A DNA stretch of 64,000 bases from Synchiropus splendidus (GCF_027744825.2 NC_071345.1:13641501-13705500), one strand, 5' to 3'; shown: positions 49,449 to 61,183, counted from the stretch's first letter. A program made the numbers and translations. The notes: generated by a model from the letters alone, not told the origin.

Positions 49449-50011
49449 TCCATCCATCCATCCATCGTCGCCCGCTTATCCGTTGCCGGGTCACGGGGGC
49501 AGCAGCTTCAGGAGGTCAGGCCAAACGCCCTTCTCCCGTGCGACATCCACCAGCTCCGACTGGGGGATCCCGAGACGCTCCCAGGCCAGCGTAGAGATAT
49601 AATCTCTCCACCTGGTCCTGGGTCGACCCCTCGGTCTCCTCCCAGCTGGACGTGTCTGGAACAAAGGGAGGCGTCCAGAGGGCATCCTGATGAGACGCCC
49701 GAACCACCTCAGCTGACTCCTCTCAATGTGGAGAAGCAGCGGCTCTACTCCGAGCCTCTCCCGAGTGACAGAACTTCTCACCCTATCTCTAAGGGAGACG
49801 CCTGCCACCCTTCGGAGAAAACCCATTTCAGCCGTTTGTATCCGGGACCTTGCTCTCTCGGTCATGACCCAAAGCTCATGACCGTAGGTGAGGGTCGGGA
49901 CGAAGATTGATCGGTATATAGAGAGCTTTGCCTTCTGGCTCAGCTCTCTCTTATGGATAAAGGGAAAGGCGGCAAAGGGATTCCAATACCGCCCCTCCTG
50001 CCCCAATTCAA
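49449..50011 (-). mobile_element. 5'-truncated LINE (non-LTR retrotransposon) 3' end
   Basis: On the minus strand a 171-codon open frame is followed by a stop (49491-49493), about 25-30 bases of 3' region with CGGATAAGCGGGCGACG, and a (ATGG)n tail whose plus-strand form is CATCCATCCATCCATC at 49450-49466. The 5' end is truncated near 50011. TTCATTTCGTTT at 49437-49448 and TTCATTTTGTTT at 50012-50023 match at 11 of 12 positions and bracket the insertion, a candidate target-site duplication. The intact frame suggests a fairly recent insertion. The clade is probably in the CR1/L2/Rex1 group, from memory of similar fish proteins. Confidence 0.85.
49491..50006 (-). pseudogene. C-terminal part of LINE reverse-transcriptase polyprotein, truncated
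   Basis: The reading frame encodes only the region after the reverse-transcriptase catalytic core. Visible landmarks in order are LSIYRSIFVPTLTYGHELWV, SRIQTAEMGFLRRVAGVSLR, RSQLRWFGRLIRMPSGRLP, RRPRGRPRTRWRDYISTLAW, and the C-terminus LLKLLPP followed directly by TGA. The polymerase motif with the catalytic aspartates and the endonuclease domain lie upstream in a full element and are absent. It cannot encode an active protein. The frame has no internal stop over 171 codons. The ATG is incidental; the real protein would start far upstream. Confidence 0.85.
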
Positions 50012-50023
50012 TTCATTTTGTTT

Positions 50024-52130
50024 CGAACTATTTTTAATTTAAGAAAACAGTCCCTAGAGATTATAATCCAGTGAGTGAATATCATTTTTTTTTTCAAATT
50101 TTTGTTTTTTTATACCTACAACTCTTGAGTTTCAATGAGAATTTTTTTTTTTATTTTACAAAATATATATGAACAGGGTTATCATTTCATTTTAGAGGAA
50201 CGTGTTGCCTCTGCATGTTGTGGCCAAATGGGCAGCTGTGCTCAAGTGAAGGTCACACATGGTCCAAACAAAAGCTGAATGAATATTGACTGCCACTCTT
50301 GTTGATTAAATTTAGGTAAATCACTCCGTGGTCTTCTGTCTTTTAAAATACTGCCAACCTTTGCCCTCTTGACTTGATTTACAGTGCTAGTTTCCGCAGT
50401 GACTCTCAGACGGATCAGGCTTTTCACTCCACCCTGGATAATTTGCGCCACATGGTTCCAACTGAAGTGCGCTTGCTCTTAAATCCAAGTCAATAATGTG
50501 GGAATAGTTCCACGTTCATTTTGTGACGCTGCTCTCGGTGACCTTGTCTTTTAGTTTGAGCTGCATTTTTTACCGATTCACACTAAAAAAAGCCCGTCCA
50601 ACTTTCATCTTCGAATCCAAATGGCTCTTCTTGAATAACGGCCGATCAGATTTATCTGCAAACCCACTCAAAGGGTTGTTAATTAGATTTCCACCGTTTT
50701 GAAAATCACATTTTCTGCTTCATCTCAACTGATGAAGTATCTTGTATTTTGGGCGAATACAAGCCACTTCAAGGCAGTGTTCCATGATGATGACAGACAG
50801 CTAACACTGGCTGCTTTGTTTTCACTGACCTAGAAATTCAGACCTACACTGTTTACACCGTTTCATTTAGCTCCCTCAACTTGCCTGGCCTTGGATTCTG
50901 GTTATGCAATAGTCAGATCTACCCACCTACTTATGAAACTCACTGCGGGAGCGCCTTGTTTTGGATGGCTAGCGCACATATATTGTGCCCATGTCCTTTC
51001 CGACCTCTGTCATCAACCTCATGTCACTTTTGGGTGAGACGACATAGGTTTTCACCGACTGTGTTTCTGTTGTCTCATCTCCTTTCCTCCGCTGACTGGA
51101 TTCTATTTGTGACACTTGCTATATAAAGCTGCGCGGCGCGCTAACACACGCGTTTCATCAATCGCCTCCCAGAGCCACAGATGGAAAGGATGTGAAAAAG
51201 AAAACGTGGCGGGTCGGAGATTTGTCTTCTTAAGAAGACCGGCTAATCGGAGAGATGAAAGATTGCTTTATCCACCCTTATATCTCGTTTTTGATTACGT
51301 TGAAGTGTTACCATTGTCTTTGCGCTTGCAGCTTGTTCTGGTTGTTGGTAGCTATGTAGCCCCTCTATTCCTTCGCTGGTCTAACAGAATGTGTCCACCC
51401 CAGTTTCAGGTTTTTTAGATGTCTTTACCGAACGTCTGAACAAAAAGAAAAGACACACTGGGATGGGGTCTCGACACAACCGCTGCTCACCGACACATCG
51501 AAACACACAGTCACAGTGAAGCACGCACATCCACGTGGCTAACAGTTTAGCACACTTTTACCAAACATGGCGACAACTCCATGAAACATTCACAATTAGT
51601 CACAAAACTGAAAGTTCATGGGGCTTACACAAACAAAACAGTTCTTATCTCCACTTAAATAATGACTGGTTTCGATGCTAAAGCGTTATTTTTCAGCAGA
51701 ACAGTGTGTTACACCTACCCACTGACAGAGTCCAGTGAAAAAGAGAGCGAACTGCTGGACTAGAGCGTTCCCCTTCAAAATAAAAGCCCATGAACAAAAC
51801 AAAGTAATAGCTCCCAAAATAAAAATTGAAAACCAACAGCAACTTCACACATAACCAAAATATACTTGTTACAGCTAGTTGGTCTTGTTCGCACCTGCCC
51901 TGCTTAATGCTACGAGGCTGATTTACTAATCCTTATACTTGTGTGTACTATTCAGTGATTAGCTTTAAAGTACTCAGTTGTTGTGTGCTGTCAAAAAACT
52001 TGCAACGTGATGGACGCATGTCTATTAGGATCAGGAATAGTGTGTTTACTGGATGCCTGGTTCTGCCAGCGGAAACTGTGTTATAGAACAGTGTACAGTG
52101 TGAAATTCCTTCACCATTTTCAGTGTTATT
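50024..52130. other. unique sequence, no gene seen
   Basis: T-rich runs lie at 50084-50113 and 50141-50155. CTATATAAAGCTGCGCGGCG at 51119 combines a TATA-like string with a CG-rich patch, but no coding exon follows. No gene seen. Confidence 0.45.
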
Positions 52131-52215
52131 CCTCTGATGTGGTTGCAAGGAGCTGAAGCCTATCCCAGCTACTTAGGGCAGAAGGCAGGGGATGCTCCGG
52201 ACAGACGACTCCTCA
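52131..52215 (+). mobile_element. LINE 3'-region relic (AGCCTATCCCAGCT type)
   Basis: GAGCTGAAGCCTATCCCAGC followed by TACTTAGGGCAGAAGGCAGG and CTCCGGACAGACG follows the order of the common fish repeat GAGCCTATCCCAGCT..GGGCGAGAGGC..CCTGGACAGG. It matches the shorter relics at 42085 and 59461. Confidence 0.65.
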
Positions 52216-53160
52216 CACACACTGCTGTGAATAAAATAAAATAAAGAAAAATGCTATTTTAGTATCCGGTGTTGCACCCGGTGTTACACAACAGTTGCCT
52301 CATTTAGTAGTCAGCACCATCTGAGACCTTCAAGGCAGGCAGGATAAAAGTTTTTAATTAAATCTTCGATTGATTTTCACACTTAAATTGCACATTTAGC
52401 TCTTTACAAGTAAAAAAATGTTGTTTTCTCACATCGATTTTAGCTCTCTAACCTCACACAAACAATGGCAATGGTTCTTCAATGGAGTCATATTGCCATC
52501 AGATGAACTGGATCTGGGTGGCGCTGCGATATTCAGTGTCGCTCAGGTAGTGTGGGAACTGTGTCGTGCGCTTGTGTGTCTGTCTTTCAAGGGTCTTCAC
52601 CACTCTGCTCAGTCAATATGGGGCAGTGTCGCTGTGGGACTGAGCTGAAAACACAAGCCATTGGGAAGGAGCCTTTTCATGCACTGCATGTCTCTGGGGC
52701 CTTCTCAATTCTCTTTGTGTGACATGGCCACAAGAGTGTGTGTGCGAGATTGTGTGTGTGTGTGTGACTGGAGGGTCAACAAAGAGTGATGATAGGCTGA
52801 TGTAACTGGACTCAATGATCAGGATGAACACAGGGTCGGCCTGACTGTCAAATCTGCTCAGCTGCGTGGACAGCTGCTCCGTTACACTCCTGTCGTGCCT
52901 TGTATCTGCATAGGATGAAAACAGTGCAAGACAATGTTATTGATAAACTGTTTGGAATGTAGTGATATTTCAACTGTTTCAACATTGTCTCATATTGTAA
53001 ATTATTTTGAATATTTAAAATAATCTATAATATCAGTCATTTATAATTAATATTGTAATACATTTCCGTTGAAGGTGGCTCACTTTTGAGACGATGCTTG
53101 TTTATTTGTGGTTCAGAACCTTGACCTAGCAGTGCTGTCCTTGCCTTAAACAGCCTTAAA
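52216..53160. other. unique sequence, no gene seen
   Basis: It contains (GT)n at 52753-52766 and an AT-rich patch at 52980-53070. No gene seen. Confidence 0.5.
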
Positions 53161-53509
53161 CAGTGGTGTCATATTCACTGACACAGGGGGCCAAATGGCA
53201 CCAGTGAAACTTATTGACTTTCATGAAGGTTTTTCAGAACTGGTTTGGAAATTTGACCTTCTAACTTGAGTGAAATGTGGCAGTGCATCATGGGAGTTGT
53301 AGTGAGATTGATGAGACTAGTGGTGCGTAGATGAGGTATCATGAAACAGTCTTGCAGTGGTGAAAATACACTGTCCATATTTTCAAAAGCCTCTAGTTGA
53401 TGCACTTGGTTTAGAAATGATGTGAGGTTTCATTGAATTTGATGTTCAAATCCAAACATTATAGCGCAGACAGTGCCATCCGGTGGCCCTGGAAATTCAT
53501 GACACTGGG
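53161..53509. mobile_element. possible hAT-like element
   Basis: The left end CAGTGGTGTCATATTCACTG followed by ACACAGGGGGCCAAATGG resembles the CAGGGGTGTCAAACTCA..GGGGGCCA opening of hAT elements. At the right, GTGGCCCTGGAAATTCATGA then CACTGG gives an inverted counterpart (CCAGTGTCATGAATTTCC). No 8-base target duplication was seen, so the right limit is uncertain. Confidence 0.38.
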
Positions 53510-53849
53510 TCATGAAACCTCATCGACCAATCACTAATGCAGACAAGAGGGATTAGACTGCAGTAGGGGTGTGGAAGGACAAGTCATGAGAGACAAACGG
53601 TGTCAGAAGAGGGATCGACACGAGAGGCCATCGGAAGTCACTGTGTTGAGGAATAAATGAGACCTTGTTCTAAGGACTCACAAGACGTATGAGGCCCATG
53701 TGATGGAGAAGGAGTAGGTGTAGCAGTTGGTCCACCTCCTCGTGAATATGCGCTGCATGTCATGTTATTTAACAGTTTGTTTTGCAATGGATTCCGGACG
53801 CACAAAGACATGCATACAGCTGTACATGCCGCTGCAATTCATGTCTGAG

Positions 53850-54045
53850 GGCGGGAAGCAGCTGGGGCAAGGAGTCACATTCTGGGAATGCTTCTTCTCA
53901 GCTTCATGTGCCCAAACTTCTATGCCTGAGCCACCCAGTCCCTCATTGGGAAGGAGCAGTGGTTCTACTTTGAGTCTCTCCTCGATGCCTGAGCCCCTAA
54001 ACCTGTATGTAAGGGATTTCTCTGCTATTTTCACCACCACAGAGG
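53850..54045 (-). pseudogene. decayed LINE C-terminal fragment
   Basis: GAGCAGTGGTTCTACTTTGA followed by GTCTCTCCTCGATG at 53957-53990 aligns with GAAGCAGCGGCTCTACTCCG and AGCCTCTCCCGAGTG at 49732-49766 in the same (antisense) orientation. On the minus strand this gives ERLKVEPLLLPNE beside ERLGVEPLLLHIE of the younger LINE. The frame around it is disrupted. It is an old relative of the element at 49449-50011. Confidence 0.5.
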
Positions 54046-55880
54046 GGTCTTAATGGTCCACTCATTTCGGGGATTTGGGTGGCCTTGATGTTCGGATGCC
54101 TCTTAGAAACAGATTCACCTTTAAAAAAAAGAAATGATTTAAGGCAAACAGAAGACCCAAGCACTGGGTGATGCTGCCTTTTCGGCAAATTCATTGCAAA
54201 TGAGATGAAAATTTGCGCCTAAATTTGGCACTCTGCCATGTTTCAGTAATAAAACCTGCACTTATTCATCTCACTACTTTTAGAAAAGTGGGTAGGCGAA
54301 ATATTCGAGAAAATATTGGAGAACTAAAATTGAAACTGCACTGACTTTAGCTGTGTGTCTGAGTCAACACGGACAACACTGTTATTCGCAAGACAGCCTG
54401 CAACAGGTCTCATTATAAAAGGGCGGTTTTTGAAATCAATTTAAATAAAAATAAAACTTCTGCATTCCATGGGTATTTCTCAGCAGCAGAACTATTTTTA
54501 ACCAGTATCTTTAATACCTCTCGGCAGAGAGAAAAAAGGCCAGAATGAACTGAATGTGACAGCCTCAGTTTGGTCTCGGTCGTCATGTCGGCTTTTTTTT
54601 GACACCATTTAGCTGGGGTGGAACTCCACAGGGGGCCATGTAAGCCTCCAAAATTAATGAATGTTATATCAAAGTACATTGGAGTTGTCAAGACATGAGA
54701 ACTGCTTATTTCTTAAGTTACACCAAGATAAAAGTCTTCACAGCCTCAGGTGGTTCTCCAGGGTGGATTCATCTTCGCCTCTGTACTGTCACTTTGTTGC
54801 TGCTCTGCCGAAGGGAATGTAGAAGTCACCCGTGGTCACTGAGTCATTAAATTCAGCCATGAAGGTCTTTTTTTTAAACACTTGCTCCAGGGATGATCAT
54901 CAGATAATCTGTGATTTAGTGGGATTATTATCAGCAGCTCATCCGGGGTATTTCTCAGCTCTTTCTTGCTTCTTTGCAGTTTTTTTCCCTGTAATTATGC
55001 CAGCTATGCTCTGATAGACATTATATCAGGGTTTATGCTCCATGTGAATCTGCAGTGATAAAATGAGCGACCTGGCTGGATGAAGAGGCCTTCCGTTTAT
55101 GACCGTGTGTGGAGGAGGAGTTTCACTTCATTTTCCCTTTTTTTGTTTTGATGGAGGAAGGAGTGTGTGACCACCTTGTTTTATCATAAACAAGTCATTA
55201 AAAGATGTTTTACATACAATATTCGATAAGCGAACCATAGCTGTGTTTTATTCACCTGTTAACTAAACCGAAATATGAAAGACTACAAGAGGAAAAGTAT
55301 GCAATGAAGAGAAGATGTCCAAAAGTTTACCAAAAAAGTGTTCTGGGTGACTGGTTTCTCTAAGTAGCTTGACTATCTGTAGAGAAACTTTCCTCTAATG
55401 TTAGATTTGCTGTGAGACAAAATGAAACACCAAGTGACGGTGGGGCATGTCCTAAAAATATCCTCTACCACATCACAATATTTAGTGCCGCACGTACACA
55501 GCCACTTCTCCGACTCATTTTTTTTTTTTTTTTCCAGGAGTTCGATTCAAACAGTGCAGGCTGTCTGATGAAACCATTGTTACCGTGGCACTTCACTGGC
55601 GGAGCTAAATGTAGACTGAATTAATGGGGTCCAAATGGCTTTCAAAAGCCCGGTCCTTTTCAGAGGCTCCATCACTTTCACTTCTCACCTCTCTTCTGTC
55701 CGTAATGAGCCCATTTTTGTCGCTTGCATCTCCTTCCTGTCATGCACATTGAAATGCTTACCTCCCGCTGCGCATGTCTGATGAAGATTCAATCTTGCAG
55801 GTTCTCTTAATGTATCCGTGACATACAGTTCTTCACGTTCATCTGCACAGAAATCTGATCTTCCTCATCCCTAGTTGAGG
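54046..55880. other. unique sequence, no gene seen
   Basis: Poly-T lies at 55520-55533. Frames are short and no repeat is shared with the rest of the window. No gene seen. Confidence 0.5.
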
Positions 55881-55902
55881 TCATCATCATCATCATCATC
55901 AT
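55881..55902. repeat. (ATC)7 microsatellite
   Basis: 22 bases of TCA/ATC trinucleotide repeat. Confidence 0.93.
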
Positions 55903-56450
55903 CTGCAGCAGCAGCGTCTTCAGTCCTCTGAGATGTGTTTGATGTCATTGACATCTCTTGATGCTGTAGGCAACTTTCATCACAACAGGCAGAGCAGGGA
56001 ACATGTATGGGCCGCACTTAACATGTAGACGCAAACACAGCGCTGTGGGAGGTGACATTCAAAGCCCTTTCTCTAATGTATGTGTGTGTCTGTGTTGCAA
56101 GGTGTGATTCATAGTGAATATTGTGTAGAACTGTGTGGCTCCTTCACACTTGAATTATGTGCTTTAAAATCGGCTTTTTAAATGATGCTGGACATGCGTG
56201 TGTGTGTCGAGGTGTATTTGCTGCTCTTGATGTGTGTAGTGTGTAAATTTTAATTTATTTTCACACAGCTGTTATTTATTTCTTCCATTATGCCGTTCAC
56301 TTTGTTAGCTGGTATTGATCGTGGCATGTTAGCATGTGTGTGTGTGGCAGTGTGTAGGTACATGTGAGCCCCTCCTCTTTGGTGTCCTTTATTTGAACTC
56401 AGAGATCATGTCCACTTTAATGATTTCTGGACGCTAGGAACAAGAGGCTA
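55903..56450. other. unique sequence with short GT runs
   Basis: Several short (GT)n runs (56083-56090, 56200-56208, 56335-56345) lie in otherwise unremarkable sequence. Confidence 0.5.
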
Positions 56451-56890
56451 GCGCACACACACACACACTTGTATGTCTGTCCTTGTGAGGTTTCTCATTG
56501 GCATAATGCCTTCCCCAGCCTTTCACCCTAAACCTAACCATCCAAAACAAATGGCTCACCTTAACCAGGACTCTCAACCAAACTTAAATTCAATTATCAC
56601 GACACAGTTATTATGAAGTTTTAATCCTCAAATATGAGGCGTAACCTTGCCGGGTCCTATAAAAGGCCCCCACAAGTAGTTGTGTTTCCAATAACACACA
56701 AACACCCTCTCAACCTTAACTTAAACATCCAAAAACAAATGGCTAACCTTGTCGACTTTTACTGAGGCTTTAGCCCTCTAAACCTTGTGAGGACTGGCCA
56801 CAATGTCCTCACGAGGAAGTGGCCTGTCAAGACTTGGTACTCAAAAGTGTGGCAAAACATTCCCACACACACCATACACAGAGAAAAACA
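56451..56890. repeat. fish interspersed repeat with internal duplication
   Basis: After (AC)n at 56453-56468 the sequence carries CTTGTGAGG.., CCTAAACCTAACCATCCAAA, ACAAATGGCTCACCTTAACC, then a second set (CTTAACTTAAACATCCAAAA, ACAAATGGCTAACCTTG), and ends with GTGAGGACTGGCCACAATGT and CCTCACGAGGAAGTGG. This resembles the common fish repeat built from CCCTAACCCTAACC and GTGAGGACCGGCAAAATGTC modules. The module ATCCAAAACAAATGGCT.ACCTT occurs twice, about 190 bases apart. Confidence 0.6.
56784..56815. repeat. hairpin in the interspersed repeat
   Basis: CTTGTGAGGAC (56784-56794) and GTCCTCACGAG (56805-56815) pair at 10 of 11 positions across a 10-base loop. GGCCAC (56796-56801) also has a partner GTGGCC at 56819-56824, so alternative folds exist. 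Confidence 0.85.
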
Positions 56891-59450
56891 CACACTCACT
56901 GACTCAAACACCCAGACTAAGGAACAACTTAATAATCTTAATTAAAATGACCATATGGTCTGTTGAGTGACTCATGAGTTTCCTGCGAGCACAAAAAAAG
57001 AATAAAAAAACAGCCTTGCAGCTTTAAAGTTTAAACTTTCTGTAAAGAAATAAAGACTCTTTTGCATAAATCAAGTATGCGTAACGCAGCTACAATGAGC
57101 CCCAGATACACACGAGATGGTGTTTACACTTGTGATCAGTCTTGCCTCATCCTCTCAAAGTATTAATCGATAATCTGTGAAAATGTAATATGAGCAAAAT
57201 AATTCAGTGTTGACTCGGTTTTGTTTCCTCATGCTGTTTAATTATATTCCCCAAATTAGTTTTGGGGATATTAGCCATTGACTCTCGGTGCACAGCTGCT
57301 CCTCAGTGGGCTCAGTGAAATAACCTGCGAAAACAATGACGTATATTCTCTTCTTTTTTTCCATTGTGGAAGAAAATGGATGGAGTATACATTATTATTA
57401 TTAGTAGTAATAGTATAATAATAATAATAATAATTATTATTATTATAGTAGCTGAGCCTGTATAAATTTTTTTTCTTTTTTTATATATTTTATATATTTT
57501 TTTATTTTTTTATATATATTTTATATATCTTTTTATGGGTAGGTTTAATGAACTTTGATTTCAATTCAAAAACCATTTCAAATCTTGGCCACGAATGGAT
57601 GTTTGGCATCTGAGCTGTTGCATTGTTAAAAAATTAAATTGTGTTTTTAGACTCTGTGCAAGACGGGAGACCCGAGTGCAGCAGGGAGAAGACTGAGACC
57701 GAAGATCAAGTCCAACAATTTAATAACCAAGCAAACCTAATACACTCAACTTCAGCACTGGAAGGAGGCAGGAAAAACAAAGAACCAAAAATGCTATGCA
57801 CGAACTGAATAGCACCTCTACAATAGAAGGAGGTGAACTAAAAAGAGAATTATTATTCTCTACAAGACGTCTCAAAACTATCGTTGTTGGCCAACATTGA
57901 TTCACTGATAAGTTGCTGTGCCTTTTGGCTCAGCTCTTCCTTCTCCAGCAAAGACGTGCCTTCCTTAGTTCACTACTGAACAATACCCCGAGATGAGAGC
58001 CATAGTCAAAGAGAAGCATGAACCTTCTCCACCATGGCGGCACTATATTGTGCTTTTGGATTATGGAGTAGATTTGTTGTCCGCCCAAATGCATTTTGAC
58101 ATAGCACATGTTTTTATGTGTCTCAGATGGATTCCCCTTGTAGTCACTGGTTATACCACACTGTATTGCAAAACAGCACGTTGTGTGGTCTCATCATGTC
58201 ACTTGTGAGCTCAGCTTAGCTGTTCAAAGCAAAAACATTTTCTCAAAAAAAAGAAACCAGGGTGCACTCACATCTACCAAAGCCACGTAATTCCATTGAC
58301 TTGAAGAGATCAGAAAGAGCTGGAAACGGAGCAGAAAATAAATATCCAGCAACACAGGCCGTGTGACAAACAGATAAGGAATAGCCTGATGGTAGGATGG
58401 ACGGGGTGGAAGCAACTGTGCGGGGGGAAAAAATGATGGAGTCAAGGAGCGGTAGCTGATGGAGGTCGGGGTCGCAGGAAGGGGATGTAAGGTATTGAGC
58501 AGGAACAACAGGGTACCAGACATGTTGAGAGAAGAGCGAGATTGGTGGCCAGTGAGCAGGGAGGGGTTGATGAAGCGATGAGGCGCAAAAGCACAGCACA
58601 CTGGGGAGAGATAGAAATGATGGAGGGATCACAGCTCATGCATGGGGACAGATGGAGGGAGGCAAAGTGATGGAGGAGGGCAGGGGGACGGGTGGATGGA
58701 CACAATAAGCAGGAGGTTTTCGATGATCTCTTCTCCTGGAAATCACACAGTCACAGATGTTTATCACCACACAGCCACGCTCGCCTGTCTTTTATTAGTG
58801 TCCGACGGTGACCCTCCCTCCTTTCCACATCGCCACCTCGGACGCTGCTGCGGCTGGACGATTTCAATCGTAAAGGCTTTCATTCATAGTCACGTAACCT
58901 GTACTGTATAAAGTGGTTTGTGTTATGACCATCTGTTTGAATCACTGCCAGAGAGAAATTACGCGTCGGTTATTTTTTCCACATCACTTTTGTTGCAGCA
59001 GCAGGCTCTTCATTCGACGATGCCCTGGAGCCCATAGAGAAGAACACGTTCGGGGAGGGGGTGTAAAACTGGGATGTATTTAGAGTCGATGGATTCCCAA
59101 GTTTAACCCACAAAGTGTAACAACGCCATGCTCTTTTGTGTTTACACGGACGAGGCTACGTTTTAGACTCATTTATTACACGCAAGTCGTGCCATAATTG
59201 ACCTTTACTGCAACTGTTGTCACTGCTTCAGCCAAAGCTGGCAACTCTATTGATCAACAGTGAGTTGTTTGCTGCTTACATTTTTTTTGTCATTTAGCCT
59301 CCTAAAAATCGATTAATAATAAAGCACATATTGCTCCGTCAACATTAGTTTAGATCACAACTGAAGCCCAGCTGGCTGTACTGTGTACCAGGCATCATTT
59401 AAAGAACCTTTGAAAGATCACACATGGTAATGTGCAGTTTACCATAGCTT
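56891..59450. other. unique sequence with AT and purine-rich blocks
   Basis: It contains ATT/AAT trinucleotide repeats at 57391-57446, a T/A-rich tract at 57464-57535 and a long purine-rich stretch (GGAGGG, GATGGAGG types) at 58380-58700. The last keeps 125-129-codon minus-strand frames open with only low-complexity Ser/Pro-rich translation. No gene seen. Confidence 0.5.
57391..57446. repeat. (ATT)n/(ATA)n inverted trinucleotide repeat
   Basis: ATTATTATTATTAG..AATAATAATAATAATT..ATTATTATTATTA makes the tract self-complementary. Confidence 0.88.
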
Positions 59451-59512
59451 CCACTCATTCAATGCTGTGGGGGGTTGCAGCTACTTGGGGCGAGAGGCAG
59501 GGCCCATAAACC
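59451..59512 (+). mobile_element. LINE 3'-region relic (GGGGCGAGAGGCAGGG type)
   Basis: GGTTGCAGCTACTTGGGGCG followed by AGAGGCAGGGCCC matches CAGCTACTTAGGGCAGAAGG and CAGGGG in the relic at 52131. The ACCC/TACACC continuation typical of the family is replaced. Confidence 0.5.
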
Positions 59513-60500
59513 TAGTACTACAGACAAAAATCTCAAATTGCATTTATTTCTGCCTTGAAATTATTAACAAAAAACAACTTTCTCTTGTGAAAGAAAGTGC
59601 AAAGAAAAACAATCTCAAGTGTCAAATAAGAAGCCCAAACTGAGTCCTGTGAGTGCGCGAATGAAAAAGCAGCTCCTGTTGTTTCTCTTTAAGGAGCAAT
59701 TCTCTTCTTCTAAAAAAAAAAAAAAAACTCCACCAAGAGTCCATCTAATGACCCATCTTAGCGTGAGCAGCCGAAAAAGACAGGATGACAGGGAGGGAGA
59801 AAGGAGGAAGGTTAGCCGGTGACACAGATGCCTTATTGACTGAATCCTCACACACCTCCCATTCCTCATCCTCCTGTGATCAAGGTGGTTTGTCTCCGGG
59901 GAGCTCCTCACCTGATTGGCTGTCTTTCAGGGGCAGGAGTATGGGGTCCTGAGGTGAACGTGTATTTCTGATCGACGGTTGCTAGGCGATCCACGCTCTT
60001 GCTTGAGGAATCGCTAAGTGTCTCAGCGGTTGATTGTGTGTAACTATGTTTATGATGCTGGGGGGGAGGGTGGGATTTGTGTGTGTGCTTGCGTACTGTG
60101 TGGGTTCCTGCCGGAATAAGTCAGTCATGGAAGTGAACCAGAGCGCTGGAATAGATTAAAAAAAAGGCCTGTTAGAGTGAGACGCAGCATGTCAGCCTCC
60201 TGCAGGCAGAACAATGTAATAACTGTCATTAACAAGCAGCAGGCGGAGGGTCACTTCTGCGTCTTAAAGACAGCTAAACAAGTCTGTGCGCCAGTGAAAA
60301 CATAGCAGTGAACTTGCTGTTTGTGTCGGTACACGGAGCCCGACTTACGGCAGTAATTGACTAGTAATGAAGTAGCTTGCTATATCCAGAGATGCATATG
60401 AATAACGGGTACATTTGTGATCGCAGATGATGCAGCATTGGAGCTGGCAAGACGCATTTATCAGTTTAGCGTTTCAGGTCCACCACATTGATTCTCTCCG
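59513..60500. other. unique sequence, no gene seen
   Basis: An A run lies at 59712-59727 and a G-rich patch at 60060-60075. Frames are short. No gene seen. Confidence 0.5.
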
Positions 60501-60795
60501 ATCGTCCTCATGTCCTCCTTTGTCACATCCATGAACCTCAGTGTTTGTCTGCCTTTTCTTCTTTTGCTCCTTACTTCCATATCTAGCATTCCTTGTCCAG
60601 CATGTCCCGGTTATCCCCTTCATGTGTCTAACCTTCCTCAGTGTTTCCTTCATAACTTTATGTCCAAGCCTCTCTGTGTGAGCTCCCCCTATGACATGTT
60701 GTCCTTCCCAGTCACTCCCTATGGAAACCTGGGCCCCTCCTCTCTGTCACTTCAAACGCTGCTCCTTGTCTTTGTGTCAGAGGTGGTCTCTAATC

Positions 60796-60975
60796 CAGAG
60801 GTGGGCAAACCGGTCCTCTAAGGGCCGGGCTGGTGCAGGTTTTGATCATGCGCACACATCATTACCAAGGAGGTTTAACAGCAACAAACAGTCAACGGAT
60901 CAAACTCCTGATACAGCTGACGGGTGAAAAGGTTGGAACAAAAACCGCAGCCCTGCGCAAAACAGCCCACCCCTG
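60796..60975. mobile_element. hAT-like non-autonomous element nested in LINE copy 1
   Basis: It begins CAGAGGTGGGCAAACC and ends ..GCCCACCCCTG, so the ends are inverted repeats (CAGAGGTGGGC against CAGGGGTGGGC). Flanking octamers CTCTAATC (60788-60795) and CTCTAAAG (60976-60983) match at 6 of 8, the expected hAT target duplication size. Internal GGTGCAGGTTTTGATC and GTTGGAACAAAAACCGCAGC are typical of this fish element type (GGTGCAGGTTTTTGTTCCAAC). It is 180 bases long and non-coding. Confidence 0.78.
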
Positions 60976-61183
60976 CTCTAAAGCATACATCATGCCAGGT
61001 CTCTACTGCCCCCTATTGCCCTGTGAAGCTGCCATGAGTGGAGATGAGTCACAGTCTCCAACTGCTCCATCCTGCCTGCACTCTCCTCTTCACCTCCTTT
61101 AATCTGTCCATTACACTCTGTGACTGACCCCATGTACTTTCATGTATATTTTCACGAACTGCTCCCTCTGCCTCTGTCTCTTT

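Noticed and set aside
51105..51190. TATA-like CTATATAAAG beside a CG-rich patch as a promoter (also 31011)
   Set aside because: No downstream exon, initiator or CpG island was seen. Such strings are frequent in AT-rich DNA.
58224..58705. Overlapping 87-129-codon minus-strand frames
   Set aside because: Artefacts of a purine-rich plus strand; translations are Ser/Pro-rich low complexity.
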